Of a DNA stretch of 64,000 bases, positions 24,757 to 32,316 are shown piece after piece. A program made the position numbers and the translations under genes. The stretch is from contig CAKPLY010000001.1 of NCBI GenBank assembly GCA_934167825.1, forward strand, positions 62,001 through 126,000. Direction: 5' to 3'. The stretch is from an uncultured Bacilli bacterium. Lineage in GTDB: Bacteria > Bacillota_I > Bacilli_A > RF39 > UBA660. Numbering within the stretch: the first letter of the stretch is position 1; the number at the start of each line of letters is the position of its first letter. The notes beneath the pieces are model-generated. The model was not told the origin of the DNA. It searched no databases and saw nothing but the letters and a program-made list of their open reading frames with translations.

Positions 24757-24831
24757 AATAATTACTTTTATCTTTATAATTATTTACTTTTTCTAATTAT
24801 TTATTTATAATATATATGGAGGAAATAGATA

Positions 24832-26055
24832 ATGAATAAGATAACAAACGTATATGCAAGAGAAATATTAGATTCAAGAGGTAATCCTACGGTTGAGGTT
24901 GAACTTACTTTAAATGATGAAGTGTTGGCAGTAGCTTCTGTTCCAAGTGGTGCATCTACTGGTAGTAAGGAAGCTTTAGAATTAAGAGATAATGATAAAG
25001 ATAGATATTTAGGCAAAGGGGTACTAAAGGCTGTTAATAATGTTAATACTATAATTAGAGATAATATTGTTAATAAGAGTTTTGACAGTCAAAGAGAACT
25101 TGATTATTATTTGATTAGTTTAGATGGTACAGCAAACAAGAGTAAGTTAGGTGCTAATGCTATTTTAGGTGTTAGTTTAGCGTATTTAAAAGCAAGTGCT
25201 ATTATAAATGGTAAAGAGTTATATGAGTACTTAGGTAGTGATTATACTATACCTAGATGTATGATGAATATTTTAAACGGTGGATGTCACGCAAATAATA
25301 ATTTAGATATTCAAGAGTTTATGATTATACCATCAAAAGATGATTATAAAGAAAATTTAAGAATGGGTAGTGAAATATTTCATAATCTAGATAAGATATT
25401 AAAAGAAAATAACTTAAGTTGTGGAGTAGGAGATGAGGGTGGTTTTGCACCAAATATTAGTTCTACTAGGGAAGCACTTGATTTAGTTAGTGATGCTGTA
25501 AAAAAAAGTGGCTATATTTTAGGAAGTGATGTTTATTTAGGACTAGATGTCGCTGCTAGTGAATTTTATAAAGATAATTTATATCATTTTGAGGGCAAAG
25601 ATTTAACTAGTGATGAGTTAATTAATTACTTTTTGGAGTTAGTAAGAGAGTATCCTATAATTTCAATTGAAGATTTACTTGCGGAAGATGATTATGAGGG
25701 ATGGAAGAAGGCTACAAGTAAGTTATCTAATATACAACTTGTGGGAGATGATTTATTTGTTACTAACAAAAAGTTATTGGAGTATGGTATAGAAAATAAT
25801 ATGGCAAATGCTATACTTATCAAGTTAAATCAAATTGGTACTGTAACAGAAACATTGGAAACTATAAAACTAGCAAAAGAACATGGTTATAAAACTATAA
25901 TCAGTCATAGAAGTGGAGAGACTGATGATACGTATATTGTAGACTTTGCAGTAGGATTAAATGCTGGACAAATTAAAACAGGTAGTATGTCAAGAATGGA
26001 TAGAATATGTAAATATAATAGATTACTTAGAATAGATGAGGACATTAAAAAGTAA
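24832..26055 (+). CDS. eno: Enolase
   Basis: 407 aa, slightly shorter than the usual ~430. It converts 2-phosphoglycerate to phosphoenolpyruvate. Start NKITNVYAREILDSRGNPTVEV, GVGDEGGFAPN with catalytic Glu, metal-site residues in LGLDVAASEF, SIED and VGDD, the catalytic Lys in ILIKLNQIG, SHRSGETDDT, and GQIKTGSMSRMDR. Two normally rigid spots differ: SIEDGL reads SIEDLL, and HADNN reads HANNN. All metal ligands I can identify are kept, so it should be active. Strong ribosome binding site (GGAGG). Confidence 0.95.
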   Translation: MNKITNVYAREILDSRGNPTVEVELTLNDEVLAVASVPSGASTGSKEALELRDNDKDRYLGKGVLKAVNNVNTIIRDNIVNKSFDSQRELDYYLISLDGTANKSKLGANAILGVSLAYLKASAIINGKELYEYLGSDYTIPRCMMNILNGGCHANNNLDIQEFMIIPSKDDYKENLRMGSEIFHNLDKILKENNLSCGVGDEGGFAPNISSTREALDLVSDAVKKSGYILGSDVYLGLDVAASEFYKDNLYHFEGKDLTSDELINYFLELVREYPIISIEDLLAEDDYEGWKKATSKLSNIQLVGDDLFVTNKKLLEYGIENNMANAILIKLNQIGTVTETLETIKLAKEHGYKTIISHRSGETDDTYIVDFAVGLNAGQIKTGSMSRMDRICKYNRLLRIDEDIKK

Positions 26056-26061
26056 TAAGAT

Positions 26062-26541
26062 ATGAAGTATTATGTTGTACTTGTTGTTATATCTTTATTA
26101 GTATTAACGGGATGTAGTAATACTAATATTGTAGATATAGAGAAAGATGAATATTTATCATATAAAGAAGAGATACTTACCACAAATGATTTTACAGATA
26201 AAGAAGATTTAATGTTTAATATAGATGTTATTACTAGTAAGATAAGTCCTGAAGAGTTATCATATAAGTTAGTAATTAATAATGCTAAAGAAGATATGCA
26301 TGATGTTAAGGTACTTATGATACATAATAAACTTACAGATAATGTATTTCCGTCTTTAGGAATATTTGATAATCAAAGTATTAATTTACTTACAAGTGAT
26401 ACTGATAAGGATATAACACTTATTGGTACTATTAAGACTACTAAGAATATTAATGATATTGATATAGAGTATAAGGTTTATATTGAATATAAGAATAGTT
26501 TAAATGAGACAGTAAAAGTCTACTATAAAACGACAAATTAA
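26062..26541 (+). CDS. Small lipoprotein of unknown function
   Basis: 159 aa. A lipoprotein signal peptide with lipobox LTGC (Cys near residue 18) is followed by a beta-rich extracytoplasmic domain. The start is six bases after the eno stop, so it is co-transcribed with eno although functionally unrelated. Ends at a clear terminator. No known family recognised. Confidence 0.75.
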   Translation: MKYYVVLVVISLLVLTGCSNTNIVDIEKDEYLSYKEEILTTNDFTDKEDLMFNIDVITSKISPEELSYKLVINNAKEDMHDVKVLMIHNKLTDNVFPSLGIFDNQSINLLTSDTDKDITLIGTIKTTKNINDIDIEYKVYIEYKNSLNETVKVYYKTTN

Positions 26542-26568
26542 GTATATATTTAGGTATATACTTTTTTT
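26541..26568 (+). terminator. Terminator of the eno-lipoprotein unit
   Basis: AGTATATA (26541-26548) pairs with TATATACT (26555-26562), followed by Ts. Confidence 0.8.
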
Positions 26569-26632
26569 ATATTTAGAGATAGTTGTATTATATTAGTGTT
26601 ATGGGGTTAATAATTTGTTAAGGATGGTATAT

Positions 26633-26824
26633 ATGAAAGTTAAGGTATTTGATGAGTCACATGAGAAAGATTTAGAAAATGATATTAATAATTTTATTAA
26701 GGAAAATAATGTTGAGGTATTTGATATAAAGTTTAGTGTATCGGTATCTATGTTTAGTGAGGAACAGATATATTGTTTTTCTGCGCTTGTTATGTATACT
26801 GAGGAAAAGGTGAAAGAAGGGTAG
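26633..26824 (+). CDS. cse60: Sporulation protein Cse60 family
   Basis: 63 aa. The sequence KVKVFDESHEKDLENDINNF and the C-terminal YCFSALVMYT match the small Cse60 family, whose Bacillus member is made in the mother cell under sigE; its biochemical role is unknown. Start ATG 26633 fits AAGGATGG; an upstream TTG at 26615 is in frame. It lies alone at the edge of the sporulation block. Confidence 0.8.
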   Translation: MKVKVFDESHEKDLENDINNFIKENNVEVFDIKFSVSVSMFSEEQIYCFSALVMYTEEKVKEG

Positions 26825-26907
26825 TTGATGACATGTAAGAATGTAATTATAAAACATTTATAGTTATTATGCTGATTTAAGAAAATTAAATATTTTTTAA
26901 AAATGTA

Positions 26908-26936
26908 TAGACATAAATGTAATTTTGTGGTACAAT
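26908..26936 (+). promoter_or_regulatory. Promoter of the toxI antitoxin RNA
   Basis: TAGACA (26908-26913), a 17-base spacer, TACAAT (26931-26936), leading into the tandem-repeat RNA. Confidence 0.65.
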
Positions 26937-26990
26937 ACGGTTACGTAAGTGATTATGTTATATATTTATATGACTTATCATCTTATGAAC

Positions 26991-27106
26991 TAAAAAAGCG
27001 GCGATTCCGGCCAACCTAAACAGGAACCTAAAAAAGCGGCGATTCCGGCCAACCTAAACAAGGAACCTAAAAAAGCGGCGATTCCGGCCAACCTAAACAG
27101 GAACCT
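26991..27106 (+). repeat. Three tandem 38-39-bp repeats of toxI
   Basis: Unit starts 26991, 27029 and 27068; the partial fourth starts 27106. The second unit has one extra A (CAAGG instead of CAGG), giving 39 instead of 38 bases. No spacers separate the units. Confidence 0.95.
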
Positions 27107-27114
27107 AAAAAAGT

Positions 27115-27143
27115 GACTAGAGATTATTTCTCTAGTTTTATTT
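27115..27143 (+). terminator. Terminator between toxI and toxN
   Basis: GACTAGAGA pairs with TCTCTAGTT around TTATT, followed by a T-rich tail. In known type III systems this terminator is leaky and sets the antitoxin/toxin ratio. Confidence 0.8.
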
Positions 27144-27167
27144 ATAAAAAAAACGTGTATGTTTTTG

Positions 27168-27217
27168 CAAACAATTGTTTGAGATGTATTGACCTTACTA
27201 AAGATATATGATATTAT
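27168..27217 (+). promoter_or_regulatory. Possible separate toxN promoter with palindrome
   Basis: A perfect 14-bp palindrome CAAACAATTGTTTG (27168-27181), seven bases, then TTGACC (27189-27194), a 17-base spacer and TATTAT (27212-27217). The same palindrome-N7-(-35) order precedes addA (51020-51046). It suggests regulated toxin transcription independent of read-through. Confidence 0.5.
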
Positions 27218-27242
27218 GTAGTAAAGGTAGTGAGTTGATCTT

Positions 27243-27755
27243 ATGACAGAATTGTTGACACTAGTTAAGTTAGATACAGATTATTGTAATTATTTGAGAA
27301 AATTTGATAACAAAGTACCATATAACTATAATAAAAAAGAATTAAGGCCATTTGTTGGTGTTTTATTTGAGGTTAATAATTATAAGTATTTTGCACCTTT
27401 ATCTAGTCCAAAATCTAAACATCTTAAACTAGAATCTAAAATTGACCTTTTAAAAATAGATGATGGTAGATTGGGAGTTGTTAATTTTAATAATATGTTA
27501 CCTGTTACTGATGATAATGTTATTTTTATTGACTTAGATAAAAAGTGCTTAACTGAAACAGAAAAAAAGTATATGAAATTATTAAAAAAACAACTTTTTT
27601 GGTTAAGACGTAATGATGTTAAAATATATGAAAGAGCTAAAAAATTGTATTTTAAATACACAAATGGTACTCTAAAACAAAACATTGTTAAAAGATGTTG
27701 CAATTTTAAACTACTTGAAGAAAAGTGTAATGAATATAATAATATTTTAGTATAA
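27243..27755 (+). CDS. toxN: ToxN/AbiQ family endoribonuclease toxin
   Basis: 170 aa, the usual length for ToxN. Family features are the N-terminal YLRKFD, the RPFVGVLFEVNNYKYFAPLS core and SSPKSKH, which contains the active-site region. GRLGVVNFNNMLPV follows, and a Lys/Arg-rich helical C-terminus binds the RNA. ToxN is an RNase that cleaves mRNA and its own repeat RNA; type III systems commonly act in abortive phage defence. The upstream repeats (26991-27106) are its presumed antitoxin. Start ATG 27243 is preceded by GTGAGTTGATC, a weak ribosome binding site, as expected for limited toxin synthesis. Confidence 0.9.
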   Translation: MTELLTLVKLDTDYCNYLRKFDNKVPYNYNKKELRPFVGVLFEVNNYKYFAPLSSPKSKHLKLESKIDLLKIDDGRLGVVNFNNMLPVTDDNVIFIDLDKKCLTETEKKYMKLLKKQLFWLRRNDVKIYERAKKLYFKYTNGTLKQNIVKRCCNFKLLEEKCNEYNNILV

Positions 27756-27894
27756 AAATAAATTTTTTAATACTATCAATAAGTAATATATAGTAATAGA
27801 TAATATTTAATATTACTTTTTTATTTTACATAATAGTAAATCTTTATATTATACTTTTAGCATATAAAATTGTTATTTTTCCTTCATAATTATA

Positions 27895-27923
27895 TTGTTA
27901 AAAATCTTTAGTTGTGATAAAAT
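27895..27923 (+). promoter_or_regulatory. Promoter of ireB-ruvX operon
   Basis: TTGTTA (27895-27900), a 17-base spacer, TAAAAT (27918-27923). Confidence 0.55.
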
Positions 27924-27953
27924 ATATATGTAGTTAATGTAGAGGGTGAGATT

Positions 27954-28199
27954 ATGAATGATGATAAGACAATGGTTTTTAATGTAGAAAGTATAAATGA
28001 AAAGGTAATTTATGATACATTAAAGGACGTTTATGATTTGCTCGAAGAAAGAGGATATAATGCTACTAACCAAATTGTGGGGTATATTTTGAGCGGAGAT
28101 TTGGGGTATATTTCTAATTACAAGGCTGCTAGAAACAAGATTAATTCTCTTGACAGGAGTACTATATTAGAAGTAATGCTTAAGAATTTCTTGAGGTAA
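27954..28199 (+). CDS. ireB: IreB family regulatory protein (UPF0297)
   Basis: 81 aa, all helical. It matches the IreB/YrzL family from MNDDKTMVFNVE through LEERGYNATNQIVGYILSGDLGYIS to the C-terminus. In Enterococcus, IreB is phosphorylated by the kinase IreK and modulates cephalosporin resistance. As in Bacillus (yrzL-yrrK-yrzB), it is followed by ruvX and a DUF1292 gene. Confidence 0.95.
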   Translation: MNDDKTMVFNVESINEKVIYDTLKDVYDLLEERGYNATNQIVGYILSGDLGYISNYKAARNKINSLDRSTILEVMLKNFLR

Positions 28200-28220
28200 T
28201 TTTTTGAAAGGGGAGTTATA

Positions 28221-28637
28221 ATGAGATATATTGGTTTAGATTTAGGAAGTAAGACATTAGGGGTTGCGGTAAGTGATATTACTAATACGATTGCAAGTAG
28301 TATTAAGACGGTTTTTTTTAAGGAAGATGATTATGAGAGTTTGATTCCTATTCTTAAGGATATTATTGGAGAATATGACGCTAAGAAAATAGTGCTTGGA
28401 CTTCCAAAAAACATGAATAATACGCTTGGTCCTCGTGCAGAGATTTCTATTAATTTTAAGAAGTTGATTGAGGATAAGATAGGTATTGAGGTTGTTTTAG
28501 TTGATGAGAGATTAACTACAGTTATATCAAATAATATAATGATTGAGGCGGATATGTCTAGAAAAAAGAGAAAGAAAAAGGTGGACTCTATTGCGGCTTC
28601 TATTATATTGCAGTCTTATTTGGATACACTTAGGTGA
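28221..28637 (+). CDS. ruvX: Putative pre-16S rRNA nuclease / Holliday junction resolvase YqgF
   Basis: 138 aa RNase H-like protein. It has the first acidic residue in RYIGLDLGSKTLGVAVSD, a second in VVLVDERLTT, and a C-terminal Asp in VDSIAASIILQSYLD. The family processes the 5' end of 16S rRNA and was first proposed as a Holliday junction resolvase. Ribosome binding site AAAGGGGAG. Second gene of the conserved ireB-ruvX-DUF1292-mltG unit. Confidence 0.95.
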   Translation: MRYIGLDLGSKTLGVAVSDITNTIASSIKTVFFKEDDYESLIPILKDIIGEYDAKKIVLGLPKNMNNTLGPRAEISINFKKLIEDKIGIEVVLVDERLTTVISNNIMIEADMSRKKRKKKVDSIAASIILQSYLDTLR

Positions 28638-28728
28638 TTATGTAGAGTGTGTTTTAAATATGATTAGTTATGAAGCTTTTGATATTTTAAATATAAGTTA
28701 ATAATAGATAAAATAAGGAGGAATAGTT

Positions 28729-29004
28729 ATGGAAAATGATAATACTTTTACAATTATAGATGATAAGGGTAAGGAAAGAGTGTGTGAAGTTTTATTTACT
28801 TTTGAGAGTGATGAGACAAAAAAGAATTATATAGTGTACACTGATAATACTAAGGATCATGAGGGTAATATTAGGGTATATGCTTCTATTTATAAGAAAG
28901 GAAGTAAGAATGCATCTTTGGAGCCGATTGAAAGTGAAAGAGAATGGAAGATTGTAGAGACAATACTTTCTTCAATACAAGAGGAAGAAAATAATAGTAA
29001 TTAA
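28729..29004 (+). CDS. yrzB: DUF1292 protein (YrzB, UPF0473)
   Basis: 91 aa acidic protein. The family pattern is clear: FTIIDDKGKERVCEVLFTFES, KNYIVYTDNT and a C-terminal EREWKIVETILSSI. Function is unknown, but it travels with ireB and ruvX across Bacillota. AAGGAGGA upstream of ATG. Confidence 0.93.
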   Translation: MENDNTFTIIDDKGKERVCEVLFTFESDETKKNYIVYTDNTKDHEGNIRVYASIYKKGSKNASLEPIESEREWKIVETILSSIQEEENNSN

Positions 29005-29222
29005 TATAAAGTATAAGGTACGATAAGAATTTCTATATGATGATATAATGATAGTGATATTGTAATTATGTTATGGATAGTGTTAAAAGATTGTGTTATA
29101 AATAATGATGTAAAGGAATTTTATTTAACTGATGTAATAATTACTATAATATTACTTAAAATGCTATAATATTGCTTGGTTTATAAATAGTGATGTAATT
29201 TTATTTGATATTATAGTGTTAC

Positions 29223-29251
29223 TTGACATTATGTGTAAATCTTATTATTAT
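29223..29251 (+). promoter_or_regulatory. mltG promoter
   Basis: TTGACA (29223-29228), a 17-base spacer, TATTAT (29246-29251). The ~290 bases from 29005 to here hold two imperfect copies of a segment beginning TTATAAATARTGATGTAA but no gene. Confidence 0.6.
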
Positions 29252-29294
29252 ACTTTTTGTGTGTACAAAAATAGTAGTAAAAAAGGCGGTATGT

Positions 29295-30365
29295 ATGAAA
29301 ATAAAAAAGATTATATTAACTCTTTTGGTGTTAGGTATTTTGTGTGTTGTTGGCGTAGGGGCGTTTTACTTTTATAATTTAAAGGCAGTGTCAAGTGATA
29401 ATACGCCAAAGAAAGTTGTAATTAATGCAGGTTCTATTGCGTCAATTGGTAAGACGTTGAAAGAAAATAATTTAATTAGAAATGAGTTTATTTTTAAGGT
29501 GTATGTAAAGTTAAATCACATTAATAATTTGAGGGCTTCTACTTACAATTTGAATGAGGCCATGAGCTTGGAAGATATTGTTAAGGTTTTACAAGAGGGT
29601 AATTCATATAATCCTGACCAGATTAAGATTACTTTTGTAGAAGGAAAGAATATGCGTTATTATGCTAACGTAATAAGTGAGAATACTTCGAATAGTTATA
29701 ATGATGTGCTAGATAAAATGGAGGATACTAATTATATAGATAGTTTGATTAGTAAGTATTGGTTCTTGACTGATGATATTAAAAATAGTAAGATATATTA
29801 TCCTCTTGAGGGGTATTTATTTCCCGATACTTATTCTTTTGTAAATAAGGATGTTAGTGTGGAGGATATTTTTAAGGTAATGCTTGATGAGACTGAAAAA
29901 AAGTTGGAACCATATAAGGATAAACTTGAAAACATGAATTTATCTATTCACGAGGTGTTTACACTTGCTTCGATTGTGGAGTTAGAGGGCGCTAAGGCTA
30001 ATGATAGGGCTAGTGTTGCAGGGGTATTTTATAATAGGATTAAGAACAAATGGAGTTTGGGCAGTGATGTTACGACTTATTATGCTTTGAAAATTGATGA
30101 TTTTAAGGTTAGTTTGACTAGTGATAATGGGCTTTATAAGTGCGATAATGCTTATAATACAAGATGTAATAGTTTTATAGGACTTCCTGTGGGACCAATA
30201 TGTAATCCTGGGATGGAATCTATACTTGCCACTATTAATCCTGAGGAACATTCTTATTATTACTTTGTCGCAGATTGTAATGGTAAGGTATATTTGAGTA
30301 AGAATCAAACTGAACATTTTAATACAATTAGTAAGCTTAAGAATGAGAATAAATGGTGTGTTTAG
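29295..30365 (+). CDS. mltG: Endolytic transglycosylase MltG (YceG-like)
   Basis: 356 aa. A single N-terminal membrane helix (LTLLVLGILCVVGVGAFYF) is followed by a LysM-like domain and the YceG catalytic part. Catalytic context: LASIVELEGAK with the essential Glu, DRASVAGVFYNRIKNKWSLGSDVTTYYAL, and the C-terminal GLPVGPICNPGMESILATINP. MltG cuts nascent peptidoglycan and sets strand length. ATG 29295 was chosen; the longer frame from 29223 overlaps the promoter. Confidence 0.95.
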   Translation: MKIKKIILTLLVLGILCVVGVGAFYFYNLKAVSSDNTPKKVVINAGSIASIGKTLKENNLIRNEFIFKVYVKLNHINNLRASTYNLNEAMSLEDIVKVLQEGNSYNPDQIKITFVEGKNMRYYANVISENTSNSYNDVLDKMEDTNYIDSLISKYWFLTDDIKNSKIYYPLEGYLFPDTYSFVNKDVSVEDIFKVMLDETEKKLEPYKDKLENMNLSIHEVFTLASIVELEGAKANDRASVAGVFYNRIKNKWSLGSDVTTYYALKIDDFKVSLTSDNGLYKCDNAYNTRCNSFIGLPVGPICNPGMESILATINPEEHSYYYFVADCNGKVYLSKNQTEHFNTISKLKNENKWCV

Positions 30366-30564
30366 GGTAATAAGGTTTAATAAGCAAGAATTTGTGTAAT
30401 ATGTTGTGTTTAATCATATTATAAATATTGAAAATAATATGATGTAAGATAGATAATAAATATAAAGAAGTAATATATATAATTAAAGAATGATTGTATA
30501 AATAAATGAAATTGTTAAAGAAATTATATAATATTTGAAATAAATAATTGATAAAATGATTAAT

Positions 30565-30602
30565 AACAAATACTCTTAATATTGGGTGTTTGTTTTTGTT
30601 TT
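30565..30602 (+). terminator. Terminator downstream of mltG
   Basis: AACAAATACTC (30565-30575) pairs over 11 positions, with wobbles, with GGGTGTTTGTT (30584-30594); TTTG/T-rich tail. Confidence 0.65.
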
Positions 30603-30671
30603 CAGTTATTATATTTAACAAGGAATTGGTTGCATAAAAACAAACAATATCTTTCATATAAAAGAAGTATT

Positions 30672-30763
30672 CTTGATTGGACATTAGTTAATTCGTTTTT
30701 AATATATTAAGAGTTTCGTTTTAGAATTTTATATACCTTTGTTAATTTACACTTATGTGATAA
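30672..30763 (+). pseudogene. Decayed fragment of spoIIM
   Basis: The bases from TTGATTGGACATTAGTTAAT to GTTAATTTACACTTATG run parallel to spoIIM positions about 31362-31453 (TTGATTGGGACATTAGTTAA ... GTTAATTTACACTTATGG), with many substitutions and small deletions that break the frame. It appears to be an old partial duplication 0.7 kb upstream of the intact gene. The rest of 30366-30881 contains no gene I can support. Confidence 0.65.
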
Positions 30764-30881
30764 GTTATACTTTATTAAGTATAGGTAAAAAAATAAGTAA
30801 TATCTTAAAATGTAAGATATCACTTTAGAATTTTTAAATATATAACTAATAATATATTGTTATATAAATATATTTATTAAA

Positions 30882-30995
30882 TTATAGGTATGCTAAAATA
30901 CCAATGATAGTAGATAAAAGCATAAGTCCAAGCATTCCTAGTACTATTACTTTGGCACCTATATTTGTTTTCTTTTTTTTCTTATTTTTACTCAT
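30882..30995 (-). CDS. Small membrane protein (DUF4044-like)
   Basis: 37 codons plus stop on the minus strand. A highly basic start (SKNKKKKKTN) is followed by one membrane helix (VIVLGMLGLMLLSTIIGILAYL). This shape matches the tiny DUF4044-type membrane proteins of Bacillota. Ribosome binding site AAAGGA lies 9 bases upstream of the ATG. A promoter TTGAAT (31055-31060, complement), 17 bases, TATAAT (31032-31037, complement) drives it. Confidence 0.7.
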   Translation of the reverse strand: MSKNKKKKKTNIGAKVIVLGMLGLMLLSTIIGILAYL

Positions 30996-31031
30996 AATGC
31001 GCAATCCTTTCTTCAATCTAATTATAATATA

Positions 31032-31060
31032 ATTATATCTAATTTATGTAATAAATTCAA
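31032..31060 (-). promoter_or_regulatory. Promoter of the small membrane protein
   Basis: On the minus strand TTGAAT, a 17-base spacer, TATAAT. It lies back-to-back with the start region of spoIIM. Confidence 0.6.
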
Positions 31061-31086
31061 GTATTTTTAATATAATTTATCAGGAG

Positions 31087-31719
31087 ATGAATATATTAAT
31101 GAATTTTAGACAAATAGTTAAAACATTTATACCAAGCAAGAAATTAAGTATTTTTGTGTTAATAGTGGCATCTCTTGGTATAATATCTGGGGCAATATTT
31201 TTAGTAATGATTAATCAAAATGATAAGAGTGTTGTTATAAATGAGTTAAATGGATTTTTAAGTAATATAAATAGTAATAGTATTAATAATGTACAAGCAC
31301 TTAAGAATAGTTTATTTAATAATTATGTATATATTGTTTTGATATTTATATTGGGTCTTTCTTTGATTGGGACATTAGTTAATTTGTTTTTTACATATAT
31401 TAAGGGTTTTATTTTGGGATTTTCTATATCTTCGTTAATTTACACTTATGGTGTTAAAGGGATACTTGCTTCAGTGATATATATTGTACCTGTGATTGTT
31501 AATTTATTTCTTATTGTATTGATTACTTCTTATACGCTTGTTATGGCAAAATATTTATATACGATAATATTAGGAAATAGGAATACTGGTTTTAAAATAT
31601 TTTTAAAGAAATACTTTATTATTTTTATTGTGGTATCTTTAATGACAATTTTTACTTCGCTCATGGAAGCGTTTTTAACTCCAGCGTTATTTAAGTTAGT
31701 TGTAAAATTATTTATGTAA
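31087..31719 (+). CDS. spoIIM: Stage II sporulation protein M
   Basis: 210 aa with five or so membrane helices, including FVLIVASLGIISGAIFLVM near the start, YIVLIFILGLSLIGTLVNLFFTYIKGFILGF in the middle and IIFIVVSLMTIFTSLMEAF at the end. The GxxxGTLVNxxxxYIKGFILGFS segment is typical. SpoIIM with SpoIID and SpoIIP drives peptidoglycan remodelling during engulfment. ATG 31087 was used (after CAGGAGATG); the next ATG, three codons in, is possible. Standalone, as often in small spore-former genomes. Confidence 0.9.
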   Translation: MNILMNFRQIVKTFIPSKKLSIFVLIVASLGIISGAIFLVMINQNDKSVVINELNGFLSNINSNSINNVQALKNSLFNNYVYIVLIFILGLSLIGTLVNLFFTYIKGFILGFSISSLIYTYGVKGILASVIYIVPVIVNLFLIVLITSYTLVMAKYLYTIILGNRNTGFKIFLKKYFIIFIVVSLMTIFTSLMEAFLTPALFKLVVKLFM

Positions 31720-32316
31720 AATGATAGAAATGTTTAATATCTATGGAAAGAGATTTTGATAATTTAAATTAGTTTTTAGTTTGTATGAAAAAATGTTTTA
31801 ATGTAAAAATATATTTTTTGATATATTAAAAAGATTTTTAATAATTTAAAATGGTATTTGTATATTATAGATATATAAAGGTTAAATTGAGATGTGAGTT
31901 TGTATATATAAGTATTTTGGTATTAAAATATGTTTTTTGTATATAGAAAATGAGTTTTAATATTTAAAAAATGTTTTTAATATAAATTTTTAAATATATT
32001 GGGCTGTTTTTTGATATACAAAAAGGGTTTTTGAATAAGTATAGATGATTTAATGTGTGTAAATGTATTAAGGTTTTTTGATATGTATTTTGAATGTTTG
32101 ATATGTTGAAAGGTGTGTTTTGGGTAATTAAAATTTTAATACAAGATTAAATGGATACTGGTATTAAAGGAATAATGGAAGATAATATTTATTATTTATA
32201 TTATACTTTATGCGTGTAAAAAGGTTATAAACAAAGAAAAATCTACGTAGTTAGTAGTTTTTTTTTCAATATTGTGTTATAATTAGTCAGTAAGAAATTT
32301 GAGGAGGAGGTATATT
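31720..32316. other. Gene-free AT-rich stretch
   Basis: About 600 bases with no supportable ORF. TTTTTTGATAT-type words recur (near 31816, 32009 and 32074) without clear periodicity. The end carries a -10-like TATAAT (32278-32283) and the mnmA ribosome binding site. Possibly decayed sequence. Confidence 0.5.

Larger units (their letters stand above)
26943..27143 (+). ncRNA. toxI: ToxI-type antitoxin RNA with tandem repeats
   Basis: The transcript contains three near-identical 38-39-base units starting at 26991, 27029 and 27068, plus the first nine bases of a fourth. Each begins TAAAAAAGCGGCGATTCCGG and ends with CAGGAACC. The units are GC-rich in very AT-rich surroundings and are not multiples of three, so they do not encode a protein repeat. 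A terminator follows, and then toxN. This is the layout of type III toxin-antitoxin loci, in which each repeat folds into a pseudoknot that binds ToxN and the A-rich junction is where ToxN cuts. Extra copies separated by exactly one unit suggest recent slippage. Confidence 0.85.

Noticed and set aside
26991..27106. Possible CRISPR array
   Set aside because: The repeats are directly abutting with no variable spacers, no cas genes are present, and a ToxN gene follows; a type III antitoxin fits better.
30337..30684. 115-codon minus-strand ORF after mltG
   Set aside because: Low-complexity Ile/Tyr/His composition, no ribosome binding site, and it overlaps the mltG terminator and the spoIIM relic.
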